Source: a virus
Length of the DNA: 29,072 bases
IMG/VR virus record: IMGVR_UViG_3300037485_001554
Span: 1 to 29,072 of that record
Direction: 5' to 3' (one strand)
Shown: positions 22,461-29,072 of the stretch, piece by piece
How positions within the stretch are numbered: the stretch's first letter is position 1
Layout of the letters: every line of letters begins with the position of its first letter
Notes under the pieces: model-generated
Told to the model about the DNA's origin: nothing
The model's input: only the letters and a program-made list of their open reading frames with translations
Databases searched by the model: none
Program-made: the position numbers and the translations under genes

Positions 22461-23330
22461 ATGTGCTTTACTGATTATATTGGAATTTTAGATACAGATG
22501 CCTCAACTACTGGACTATATGTTCGTCAGTTGGGTATTCCTGTTTCATTACCTCCCGCAATTAATACTAATTATTTGTCAGGTATTTCGATGTTAAGAGA
22601 TATTCTTGCAAAGGAAATAGACTTTGTAAAGAATGATTTTAAAAGATATGCTAAACCTTATTGGTTAGTAAATTCTGTAATTGACGGAAATAGAAGTGGG
22701 AAGTTTGAAGAAACTTTTTCAGGCACATCCGGAAAGATGACTATTGAGAATAATATTTGTGATTGCTCTATACTTTCTTCTTTGTTTGTTAGTAGAATAA
22801 TTTTTAAAAGTCATACAACTGTAAATGATGTTCCTGTTGTTGTAACAGACGGAGCAGATGTATATAATTATCTTATTGATGTAGTGGCTGATACAGAATA
22901 CTCTTTAGATATAAACAAAGAATTTAAAACAGATAATGTTACTATTGAATGGTCAGGAGTGGTTCCTTATGATACTGAAAGGAATTGTTGTGGAAACTAT
23001 ATTACTATAGTCGAAAATAATACTCATGGAATAATAGCTGACATAGTAATTAAGTGTTCAGACGATAAACTTTGTTGTATGTTTAATCAAGAATTAAAGT
23101 ATGCTATTTATTATAAGTATGCAGAAACATTAATGAATCATGCACGTATAACAGATAGGATTAATTTTTTCACTTTAACAACAAACGAATATAAAGAGCT
23201 TGAACTTTTTTACAATTCAAGATACAAGGAAGAAATGCAAAAGGTTGTAGATTCTATTCCTGCACTTCTTTGTAATATAGATAAATTTTGCGTTCAATGT
23301 AATTCAACAAGATACGTAGAACATTTCTAA
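22461..23330 (+). CDS. Head completion or head-tail connector candidate
   Basis: A 289-residue protein immediately after the capsid terminator. The N-terminal 100 residues are helical with a Lys-rich segment (MLRDILAKEIDFVKNDFKRY). The middle is beta-rich (DVPVVVTDGADVYNYLIDVV) and the C-terminal part has helices with an ELKYAIYYKYAETLMNHA motif. Ten or more cysteines, ending CNIDKFCVQCNSTRY. Position fits gp6/gp15-type connectors, but I see no diagnostic motif. The overlap TAATG with the next gene suggests co-translation with a tail completion protein. Confidence 0.55.
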   Translation: MCFTDYIGILDTDASTTGLYVRQLGIPVSLPPAINTNYLSGISMLRDILAKEIDFVKNDFKRYAKPYWLVNSVIDGNRSGKFEETFSGTSGKMTIENNICDCSILSSLFVSRIIFKSHTTVNDVPVVVTDGADVYNYLIDVVADTEYSLDINKEFKTDNVTIEWSGVVPYDTERNCCGNYITIVENNTHGIIADIVIKCSDDKLCCMFNQELKYAIYYKYAETLMNHARITDRINFFTLTTNEYKELELFYNSRYKEEMQKVVDSIPALLCNIDKFCVQCNSTRYVEHF

Positions 23331-23788
23331 TGACATTTGAAGAAGTCATAATTAAACAGAAAAAATTAGCAGAGAAAATAAGTGAAATTGATTTCTCTGA
23401 ATTCTCTTGCCAACAAGCCCATGCGTATTTAACAGGAAGATTATGGTCGCAAGGTGCGGCTAAAGATGTCAATGATACATTACTTCCTATTTATTCAGAA
23501 GGCTACAAGCAACTATATAGAAAAACAACAGATACATGGGATTTACATGTAACAGGAGATTTAATAAGAAGTATATCACTTGTTAATACGCCAAGTAAAA
23601 ATAGTTGTGCTTTAGTAATTAAGCCAATTCAGAATGGAAAATATAACACTCAAGAATATTCAAAGACACTTGAAGAAAGAAGCGGACAAACTATATTTCA
23701 ACTTTCTAAAAAAGAACATGAGCAAGTGGTTAGTGATACTATCCAAGAAATAGGAAGACAATTAAAAGAAATAATAAAAACAGTATGA
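23330..23788 (+). CDS. HK97 gp10-like tail completion protein candidate
   Basis: A 152-residue protein with the pattern of gp10-like neck proteins: a helical N-terminus, then TWDLHVTGDLIRSISL, the TGxLxxSI stretch seen at that place in the family. A surface strand segment follows and a closing LEERSGQTIFQLSKKEHEQV. Such proteins close the tail top and join it to the connector. It overlaps both neighbours by one to four bases. The glycosylation cluster follows directly. Assignment is moderate. Confidence 0.6.
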   Translation: MTFEEVIIKQKKLAEKISEIDFSEFSCQQAHAYLTGRLWSQGAAKDVNDTLLPIYSEGYKQLYRKTTDTWDLHVTGDLIRSISLVNTPSKNSCALVIKPIQNGKYNTQEYSKTLEERSGQTIFQLSKKEHEQVVSDTIQEIGRQLKEIIKTV

Positions 23789-24318
23789 TTTGGGAATTCA
23801 TCCCTTATGGACAGGAGGAAACTGAAAAAAACTATGGAGCAATATGTAATAAGTATTGCGAAATGGTTCCTGATAATGATTGGATTATCATAAGAGATTA
23901 TGATACAATGTGGATGACTTGGGATTATCTTCCAAAGATTCAAAAATATATAACCAAATATCCTAACACAGGACTTTTTACGACCTACACAAATAGAGTA
24001 GGTAATTTAGCACAATGCTTTAAAGGAATAATTTCTGAAGACAGAGATATAAAAAATCACGTAAAAATAGCCAAAAAGTTAAGTGATATTGAGTCAGCAA
24101 AAGAAATAAAGACTTCTATTTCAGGAATGGTAATGATATTTAAAAAAAGTACATGGAAAGAAGTTGGAGGTTTTAAGGATGGAATTCTAACTGTTGATAA
24201 TAATTTTTCTAAAAAGATTTTGAAGTCCGGAAAGAAAATACTACTTTTACAATCACTATATCTTTTTCATTATTATAGACTTATTGAAGGTATAGGATTT
24301 AAAGAACATTTACTATGA
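23785..24318 (+). CDS. Short GT2-type glycosyltransferase
   Basis: A 177-residue GT-A-fold transferase of the short phage type. WIIIRDYDTMW (Asp-Tyr-Asp at 38-40) is the metal-binding DXD motif. A loop with SISGMVMIFKKSTWKEVGGF follows, then a helix DNNFSKKILKSGKKILLL and LFHYYRL. These match the acceptor side of family GT2 proteins. The usual N-terminal nucleotide-binding strand is very short, so it may need a partner or use an unusual donor. It opens a six-gene overlapping unit. The start ATG overlaps the previous stop (ATGA). Confidence 0.75.
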   Translation: MIWEFIPYGQEETEKNYGAICNKYCEMVPDNDWIIIRDYDTMWMTWDYLPKIQKYITKYPNTGLFTTYTNRVGNLAQCFKGIISEDRDIKNHVKIAKKLSDIESAKEIKTSISGMVMIFKKSTWKEVGGFKDGILTVDNNFSKKILKSGKKILLLQSLYLFHYYRLIEGIGFKEHLL

Positions 24319-25199
24319 GAAAAATTTGTGTAATTAGTACTGATCCTTCATTTTTTAACGGACACACCCTTGTTAATGCATTGCGAAAAAAGGTAGAAGT
24401 GATTGCAGTCTTTAAAAAGAAAGATGTAAAAGGAATGTGGAAAGATGTTAAATGTTTATATGGTTACGATAAGATTCCTAAAGTAGATGAGTACCTTGTA
24501 ATAAGTGGAGGTTGTTTCATGGAGGTAAATCATTTATTGAGCGGAAAGGTATCTGTAATTTTAAGTGATACGCCATATAGATTTCATCATGAACAAATAG
24601 ACAAAGATATAACAAGGCTAAAGGCGAGAGTATTTTGTATGCCTGATATGTTTTATTGTTGTGGAGTAAAAAGAGAGGGTTTGCTTCATCCTTTTGATTT
24701 AGATAATATTCCGATAGTTAAACATAAAAACATTACTCTTTGTCATTCGCCTTTCTCGGACAAGAAAGAAATAACAAAAGGAACTCAAGATATTATAGAA
24801 GTTTTTGAAAAGATAAAATCTAAATACGGATTTGAGTATAAGATTTTAAAAGGCTTAAGTTGGAAGGAATGTTTAAAAGAGAAAGCGAAATGTCATATAT
24901 TTGTAGACCAGTATTTAAGCAACAAATCAACGATAGCAAATTACAGAGGAGGTTTGGCTAAGTCAGGACTTGAGGCGATGTTATTTAAGTCATTGACATT
25001 TACAAGTGGATTTGCTTTTAATTGTGAACTCCCACCACCTCCGGTGGTGTGGTGTAATACTAATCTTTTTGAAATTATTCAGAATTATATATTAAATAAG
25101 CAAGTAATGAATGAGGTAATTGAAAGTCAGTATAAATGGGCAAAAACATATACTTCTTTGGAATATGTATCTAATAGAATTTTAAATGAGAAAAATTAA
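24315..25199 (+). CDS. GT-B-type glycosyltransferase
   Basis: A 294-residue protein with the two-domain layout of GT-B enzymes. The N-terminal Rossmann part starts MRKICVISTDPSFFNGHTL. The C-terminal donor domain opens NITLCHSPFSDKKEITKGTQ, a GT4-like strand and helix, continues with GFEYKILKGLSWKECLKEK and CHIFVDQ, and has a YRGGLAKSGLEAM turn in the place of the GT4 E-x7-E/GLxxxEA motif. It would transfer an activated sugar to an acceptor. The start overlaps the upstream stop by four bases and the end overlaps the next gene by 14. Confidence 0.72.
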   Translation: MRKICVISTDPSFFNGHTLVNALRKKVEVIAVFKKKDVKGMWKDVKCLYGYDKIPKVDEYLVISGGCFMEVNHLLSGKVSVILSDTPYRFHHEQIDKDITRLKARVFCMPDMFYCCGVKREGLLHPFDLDNIPIVKHKNITLCHSPFSDKKEITKGTQDIIEVFEKIKSKYGFEYKILKGLSWKECLKEKAKCHIFVDQYLSNKSTIANYRGGLAKSGLEAMLFKSLTFTSGFAFNCELPPPPVVWCNTNLFEIIQNYILNKQVMNEVIESQYKWAKTYTSLEYVSNRILNEKN

Positions 25200-25716
25200 C
25201 TTTATTGATTGCGGAGCTTTTGATGGTTGTTCAATAAGTCAAGCAAGGAAACTTTGGAAAGATTGTACTATTTATTCTTTTGAGCCATTACCGGAAAATA
25301 TAGAAAAGATAAAATATTGCGGTGTTAATCTAATTAAAAAAGCTGTATGGATTGAAGATGGAACTGCTGATTTTCATATAGGACTTCCGCAGAGTGGTAC
25401 TCTTATCAAAGGGAAAACAACAGGAAAACTAAACGATTGTATAGAAGTAGAAACTATTAACTTTTCTAAATGGTTAAAAGATAATGTCAATAAAGACGAC
25501 TACAATATCGTTAAAATGAATATCGAGGGAGCCGAGTATGAAGTAATAAATCATTTGTATAAAAATAATATGTTAAGTTGGATAAGCAAGTGGTTTGTTC
25601 AATGGCACGTAGGTAAGATTCCTATTGAGTTAGAAGAACATAAAAGAATAAGTAAATTAATAAAATTTGAATCATGGAAAGTAATGTCAAAAGATACGAA
25701 ATCATACTTTACTTAA
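25186..25716 (+). CDS. FkbM-family methyltransferase
   Basis: A 176-residue S-adenosylmethionine-dependent O-methyltransferase. Motif I is FIDCGAFDG (6-14), the acidic strand-2 end is FEPLPENI (about 32-39), and motif IV/post-motif is NIVKMNIEGAEYEVI, the MDIEGAE signature of FkbM enzymes. These methylate hydroxyls, often on sugars. In a glycosyltransferase cluster it most likely methylates the transferred glycan, capping it or masking it from host recognition. It overlaps the next methyltransferase by 43 bases in another frame. Confidence 0.85.
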   Translation: MRKINFIDCGAFDGCSISQARKLWKDCTIYSFEPLPENIEKIKYCGVNLIKKAVWIEDGTADFHIGLPQSGTLIKGKTTGKLNDCIEVETINFSKWLKDNVNKDDYNIVKMNIEGAEYEVINHLYKNNMLSWISKWFVQWHVGKIPIELEEHKRISKLIKFESWKVMSKDTKSYFT

Positions 25717-26255
25717 TCAATAAGTACGATTATAAATCTTATCTTGAAATAGGAGTACAAAAGGGTGTTACATTCGAAAGGATTCCGATTAAAAAAGTAG
25801 GTGTAGATCCGATGCCACAATACGAAAGTCCTAATATAGTTCGCAGGACTTCGGATACTTTTTTTAAAGAAAATAAAGAAAAATTTGATATAATTTTCAT
25901 TGATGGACTTCACTTGTCAGAGCAAGTATTAAAAGACATTACGAATTCACTCGAAGTTCTTAACGAAAAAGGAATTATATTAGTTCATGATTGCAATCCT
26001 TTAGTTAAGGAAGAGGCTAATAGATTACGAACAACAAAAAGATGGAATGGTGATGTTTGGAAAGGATTTATAAGAGCAAGGTGTTTGGGTTATAAGTCTG
26101 GTTGTATAAATGAAGATGAGGGCATTGGGTGGATAACTTTACAAAAAGAGCAAATAGAAATACCGTCTATTAGTTGGGATGAATTTGTTTTAAATAGAAA
26201 AAAATATCTTAATTTAATGTCTTACAATGAATTCAAAAGTAGTATATTCAGTTAA
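25674..26255 (+). CDS. Class I SAM-dependent methyltransferase
   Basis: A 193-residue methyltransferase of the Methyltransf_24 type. SYLEIGVQKG (23-31) is motif I, KVGVDPMP (about 41-48) the acidic strand-2 end, DIIFIDGLHLSEQVLKDI (about 73) the DGxH signature, and GIILVHDCNP the motif with the metal-binding Asp. Proteins of this kind methylate glycans or other small acceptors. The 43-base overlap with the FkbM gene is long for this window, and the start lies well inside it; a later ATG (25686, the fifth codon) is possible. Confidence 0.82.
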   Translation: MESNVKRYEIILYLINKYDYKSYLEIGVQKGVTFERIPIKKVGVDPMPQYESPNIVRRTSDTFFKENKEKFDIIFIDGLHLSEQVLKDITNSLEVLNEKGIILVHDCNPLVKEEANRLRTTKRWNGDVWKGFIRARCLGYKSGCINEDEGIGWITLQKEQIEIPSISWDEFVLNRKKYLNLMSYNEFKSSIFS

Positions 26256-26868
26256 TATAGGAGGGTATGATAATCTTATTGAGCCCATCAAGGAAAAGGG
26301 AATTAAGTATATCTATATAACTGATAGAATTTATAAGAGTGATGTTTGGCAGTTTATGAATCCTATTGTTACTTTTGATGACCCGGCTGTTACGAATAGA
26401 TTTCATAAGATACTTTATTTTAATATGTTTGATTGTGATACTCTCTATATAGATTCTAATGTAGAACTTCTTTGTAAACCTAGTGTAATATTTGAGTATT
26501 TAAAAGGAAATGATATGGCGTGTTTTGACCATTCAAAAGCAAGTGATTCAAGAGACAACATACTAGATGAAATAAAAGCTTGTATAAGAATTGGAAAAGA
26601 TTCAAAAGAAAAATTAGAAAGTCTTTATGAATTTATGCAAAAAAATCATACTAAAAAAGGTCTTATATGCGGTAACATAATTGCAAGAAGCGATTCTTAT
26701 GTAATGAGGGAACTCATGAAGGATTGGTGGGATATGTGTAGGAATTGGACATTTAGAGACCAATGTACTTTCAATTATTTGGCAGACTATTATAAAATCA
26801 AGATTAACTATATTCAGAAAAATTTAAGAAATAATGATTTAGTAAAAGTATGGAAGCACAAGACTTAA
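26227..26868 (+). CDS. Glycosyltransferase, DUF616/TOD1-like
   Basis: A 213-residue protein with the layout of DUF616 (TOD1/MUCI70-like) transferases. It opens with a strand VVYSVNIGGYDNLIEPI, then YIYITDR. KILYFNMFDCDTLYIDSNVE follows, in which Asp-Ser-Asn (76-78) takes the place of the metal-binding DXD. Near the end is a helix FRDQCTFNYLADYY. Such enzymes add a sugar to protein or polysaccharide acceptors. It overlaps both neighbours, by 29 and 19 bases, consistent with one polycistronic message. Confidence 0.7.
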   Translation: MNSKVVYSVNIGGYDNLIEPIKEKGIKYIYITDRIYKSDVWQFMNPIVTFDDPAVTNRFHKILYFNMFDCDTLYIDSNVELLCKPSVIFEYLKGNDMACFDHSKASDSRDNILDEIKACIRIGKDSKEKLESLYEFMQKNHTKKGLICGNIIARSDSYVMRELMKDWWDMCRNWTFRDQCTFNYLADYYKIKINYIQKNLRNNDLVKVWKHKT

Positions 26869-27560
26869 TGATTCCAATAGGAAAGAGCAATGGGGATTAT
26901 TCTGAGTTAAAAATTACTTTACGAAGTATAGAAAGACATTTTAAAAATTTAGGGAATATATATATTGTAGGTGCAAGACCGCGATGGATAAAAGGAGTTA
27001 TTTATATTGAATGTGATGACCCATATACGAATAACAAAGATGCTAATATAATACGTAAAGTTTTAAAGGTTTGTGATTATCCTATAAGTCAAGAATTTAT
27101 CCGTCAAAGTGATGATCAGATTTGGATTAAAGACATAGAAAAAGTAACCATTGGACACAATGGAAAAATAATTGCAAAGGCTTCTGAAAATCGTAAATGG
27201 GTAGATAGGCTTTGGCGTACAAGTGAGGAAATGAAAAAACTAAAACTTTGCTATTATAATTATGATATTCACGCACCACTCCCAGTAGACAAGGACAAGT
27301 TTAAAGAAACTTTTAAAAAGTTTGACCTTAAAAAAGGATATACTATTAATTCACTTTATTTTAATTACAACTTAAAGGAACATAAAGAGATAGATAAAAA
27401 TATAGTACTATCAATGCGACATTATAAAAAAATACATGAGGACAAACTAAAAGAAACAATGAAAGGATATTCTTTTCTTGAACACAATCCAAATGGATGG
27501 AAAGCTATCGAGCCAATTTTATATAAATTATTTCCTGTTAAAAGTAAATTTGAAAGATAA
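26850..27560 (+). CDS. Stealth-like / GT-A glycosyltransferase
   Basis: A 236-residue protein resembling Stealth-type sugar phosphotransferases and related phage transferases. It has SELKITLRSIERHFKNLG, NIYIVGARPRWI (strand and helix of the nucleotide-binding half), an ECDDPYTN strand and the metal-binding EFIRQSDDQIWI (Asp-Asp at 88-89). A late LSMRHYKKI motif follows. Stealth enzymes join sugar-1-phosphates in capsules. It closes the six-gene unit, after which a new promoter begins. An ATG at 26868 is an alternative start that removes six residues. Assignment to a transferase is good; which subfamily is uncertain. Confidence 0.7.
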   Translation: MEAQDLMIPIGKSNGDYSELKITLRSIERHFKNLGNIYIVGARPRWIKGVIYIECDDPYTNNKDANIIRKVLKVCDYPISQEFIRQSDDQIWIKDIEKVTIGHNGKIIAKASENRKWVDRLWRTSEEMKKLKLCYYNYDIHAPLPVDKDKFKETFKKFDLKKGYTINSLYFNYNLKEHKEIDKNIVLSMRHYKKIHEDKLKETMKGYSFLEHNPNGWKAIEPILYKLFPVKSKFER

Positions 27561-27592
27561 TTTTATTATATTTGTATTTTAAACCATAGAAT
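27550..27592 (+). promoter_or_regulatory. Promoter and conserved leader of gene 27603
   Basis: TATATTTG (27567-27574) with a TTG (27550-27552) 17 bases upstream is the best full match to the Bacteroidota -33/-7 pair in the window. The 26 bases 27567-27592 match 17293-17318 at 25 positions, including AACCATAGAAT. It lies at the tail-end side of the glycosylation unit and restarts transcription of virion-type genes. Confidence 0.65.
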
Positions 27593-27602
27593 TTGTCTGT
27601 AA

Positions 27603-28406
27603 TTGTTAATCAATATTGCCTCATTCATTGCAAGTAGGATTCAAACGCTTGATACTTTTGGGATTAATGATGTTTTTTATTTAGCAAAAAAAGACGAAAA
27701 TAAGGGTATAATTTATCGAAATGGATTTGAATATACATACGCCGGTATAGATGACAGAAATGGAAACTATGTATATATCAGATTTATAGATGACGAAATA
27801 ATTAATTACTCGGAAGAAAAAGCATTAACAAGTTGCTCCGATTATTACAGATGTACTGTTCCTTTGAGATTTGTTCTTATTTTAGAAGATTATCCTGTTG
27901 GACAAATGGAGCAATACGAAGTAGAGCAAACCTTTGTTAAAATTTTAAAAAATATTCATTTTGAATTCTATACAGGAGACGAATATAATATAAAACTTAA
28001 CCTTAAAAAATCTATTTTAAATCCTGTTACTATCCTAGAAGAAGAAACTAAAAACAAATCTTTCAAACAAAATTATATATTTATTGCTCATGAAGCTGAA
28101 CTTTCCTATTCAATTAACTTTAAAGAATGTGATATGATACCTCCCGTCTTTTGTCAATGTACTTGCTCTGATACATCAGATGTATTAAGAGTAAAAACTA
28201 ATCTAACTCTTGATGCTTGGAATGTAATTACTCATGGACTGGGTGCCGGGAAAAAAGTGTATAGTTGTCATGCTATCCTTACAGATGGGAGCCATAAAGA
28301 TTTTGAGGATTTTAAAATTGTTAATGATACTTCTTTTACTGTATTTTTAAGCGGTGTAGGAACTTTAACAGATGTATTTTTATATATTGATTATTATAAT
28401 ATTTAA
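27603..28406 (+). CDS. Virion-associated beta-rich protein
   Basis: A 267-residue protein starting at TTG; an in-frame TAA precedes it directly and no early ATG exists. It looks beta-rich throughout. An N-terminal half with GINDVFYLAKKDENKGIIY, YVYIRFIDDEIINYSEE and a CSDYYRC motif is followed by a C-terminal domain from about residue 195. That domain (NLTLDAWNVITHGLGAGKK, TVFLSGVGTLTDVFLYID) resembles carbohydrate- or virion-surface-type sandwich folds. It also holds CQCTCSDTSD. It shares a leader with the tail tube gene, so it is probably a late structural protein such as a head or tail decoration. Family not recognised. Confidence 0.55.
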   Translation: MLINIASFIASRIQTLDTFGINDVFYLAKKDENKGIIYRNGFEYTYAGIDDRNGNYVYIRFIDDEIINYSEEKALTSCSDYYRCTVPLRFVLILEDYPVGQMEQYEVEQTFVKILKNIHFEFYTGDEYNIKLNLKKSILNPVTILEEETKNKSFKQNYIFIAHEAELSYSINFKECDMIPPVFCQCTCSDTSDVLRVKTNLTLDAWNVITHGLGAGKKVYSCHAILTDGSHKDFEDFKIVNDTSFTVFLSGVGTLTDVFLYIDYYNI

Positions 28407-28408
28407 CT

Positions 28409-28705
28409 ATGAACACAATTAAAAATTTAGGCGAATATAAGTATTCCGAGATAGTAGATACAGGAATTGATGCCCCTTATTCAGGAAATTATACGATAAC
28501 TTTTGAACTGTTAGGACATCAGCATAGTATTGTGGTGGCATTAATAGCCGGTGATGATGTTACTTTTACAAATGGACTTAACGAAGTAGCAGAAATAGTT
28601 TTTAAAGTAGAGATACCAACAGGAAATCAAGTTAATGGTATTTATTATCTAACAACCGATAGGGGAGAAATTCTTTTCAAATATAAAAACGTATTAACAT
28701 TCTAA
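28409..28705 (+). CDS. Small beta-rich late protein
   Basis: A 98-residue protein three bases after the previous stop. It reads as a single beta sandwich (YSGNYTITFELLGHQHSIVV; EIVFKVEIPTGNQVNGIYYL). It has no cysteines and no signal peptide. Such modules are typical of virion surface or tail fibre accessory proteins. Function unknown; late expression inferred from position. Confidence 0.6.
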   Translation: MNTIKNLGEYKYSEIVDTGIDAPYSGNYTITFELLGHQHSIVVALIAGDDVTFTNGLNEVAEIVFKVEIPTGNQVNGIYYLTTDRGEILFKYKNVLTF

Positions 28706-28707
28706 CA

Positions 28708-29072
28708 ATGAAAAATTTACTATTTTTATTATTGCTTTCATCATTTGCGTATTCGCAAACGAAGGTAATTCCAAACTATAACACTCCTTATTTTCAGGGT
28801 GAAATAATGGTAAAGGATACAGCAGGGTTTCAGGGTATAATTAAATTATATAACGTGGGCCATGTTGTAAGTGATACAATATTGGTTAAAGTTAATAATA
28901 CATTAAAATATGTATTAGTAAGTGAAATTGCTCCAAATGTTGATTCAGTTGATTGGGCTGACTCAAGTGGTCATTCTATTTATTCTGATACTGCTTATTA
29001 TTCTATGGGTGGAATTGTAGATTCAGTAAGCTGGGCAGATAGTTCAGGATTTAGTTTTATTTCTGATTCAAG
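28708..29072 (+). CDS. Signal-peptide-bearing repetitive protein, tail fibre-like, partial
   Basis: A gene starting three bases after the previous stop and running past the right edge; 121 residues are visible. It begins with a clear Sec signal peptide (MKNLLFLLLLSSFAYSQ, with cleavage likely after AYS-Q or YS). A beta region follows, with MVKDTAGFQGIIKLYNVG. Tandem repeats then begin: DSVDWADSSGHSIYSDT, then DSVSWADSSGFSFISDS. The D-S-V-x-WADSSG repeat is likely to continue. This style is known from Bacteroidota secreted tail-fibre-domain proteins. A signal peptide on a gene in a phage late region is unusual. It may be a released receptor-binding or adhesion protein; the function is open. 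Confidence 0.65.
   Translation, partial: MKNLLFLLLLSSFAYSQTKVIPNYNTPYFQGEIMVKDTAGFQGIIKLYNVGHVVSDTILVKVNNTLKYVLVSEIAPNVDSVDWADSSGHSIYSDTAYYSMGGIVDSVSWADSSGFSFISDS

Noticed and set aside
1-29072. CRISPR array or tRNA gene
   Set aside because: No regular spacer-repeat pattern and no cloverleaf with a CCA-compatible acceptor stem was found by eye. A tRNAscan or CRISPR finder run would be decisive.
1-29072. Integron integrase in the window
   Set aside because: No tyrosine-recombinase R-H-R-Y motif set was seen in any protein here, so the array, if real, lacks its enzyme in this window.

Overview
This window is part of the genome of a tailed double-stranded DNA phage, almost certainly of the long-tailed siphovirus type, that infects a member of the Bacteroidota. 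The phage assignment rests on a terminase large subunit, a programmed-frameshift tail assembly chaperone, a tape measure protein, a portal, a Mu-F-like head protein, a scaffold and a major capsid candidate, all on the + strand. The host assignment is inferred. The DNA is AT-rich, Shine-Dalgarno sequences are mostly weak, several genes follow TAnnTTTG boxes (the Bacteroidota -7 element), and a lipoprotein carries a Lys/Glu-rich stretch after its lipobox cysteine as in Bacteroidota surface lipoproteins. Every gene I support is on the + strand.

Layout. (1) 1-341: the end of a NinB-like recombination gene. (2) 342-1309: an unusual block of short genes separated by long imperfect inverted repeats that end in CTTGTTATAAGC. 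It looks like a small integron-type gene-cassette array inside a phage genome and is the most novel feature here. No integrase is visible in the window. (3) 1310-6449: early/middle genes, mostly small. They include a DUF3310 protein, a metallophosphoesterase, a DnaA-domain-IV-like protein, an HNH-type nuclease, a VRR-NUC nuclease, a small protein with an SSB-like acidic tip, Cys-rich mini-proteins and a lipoprotein. (4) 6477-9105: packaging genes (TerS candidate, TerL), then the tail assembly chaperone pair joined by a T-run slippery site, and a SAP-like protein. (5) 9106-17917: tape measure, three large tail/baseplate proteins (one with an inserted Ycf48/BNR-type beta-propeller) and the tail tube candidate. 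(6) 17920-23788: portal with a zinc-ribbon insert, Mu-F-like head protein, scaffold, major capsid protein, terminator and two head-tail completion candidates. (7) 23785-27560: six overlapping genes for glycosyltransferases and methyltransferases. (8) 27603-29072: virion-type proteins, the last with a Sec signal peptide and running off the window.

How it works together. Tail genes precede head genes, the reverse of the usual siphophage order, and the tail tube and capsid genes each have their own TAnnTTTG promoter. The sugar-modification cluster sits inside the late region, which suggests glycosylation of virion proteins or of the host surface during late infection. The tail tube gene and gene 27603 share a nearly identical 26-base promoter-plus-leader, which implies co-regulation. 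Functions are assigned from sequence motifs only; no database search was possible.
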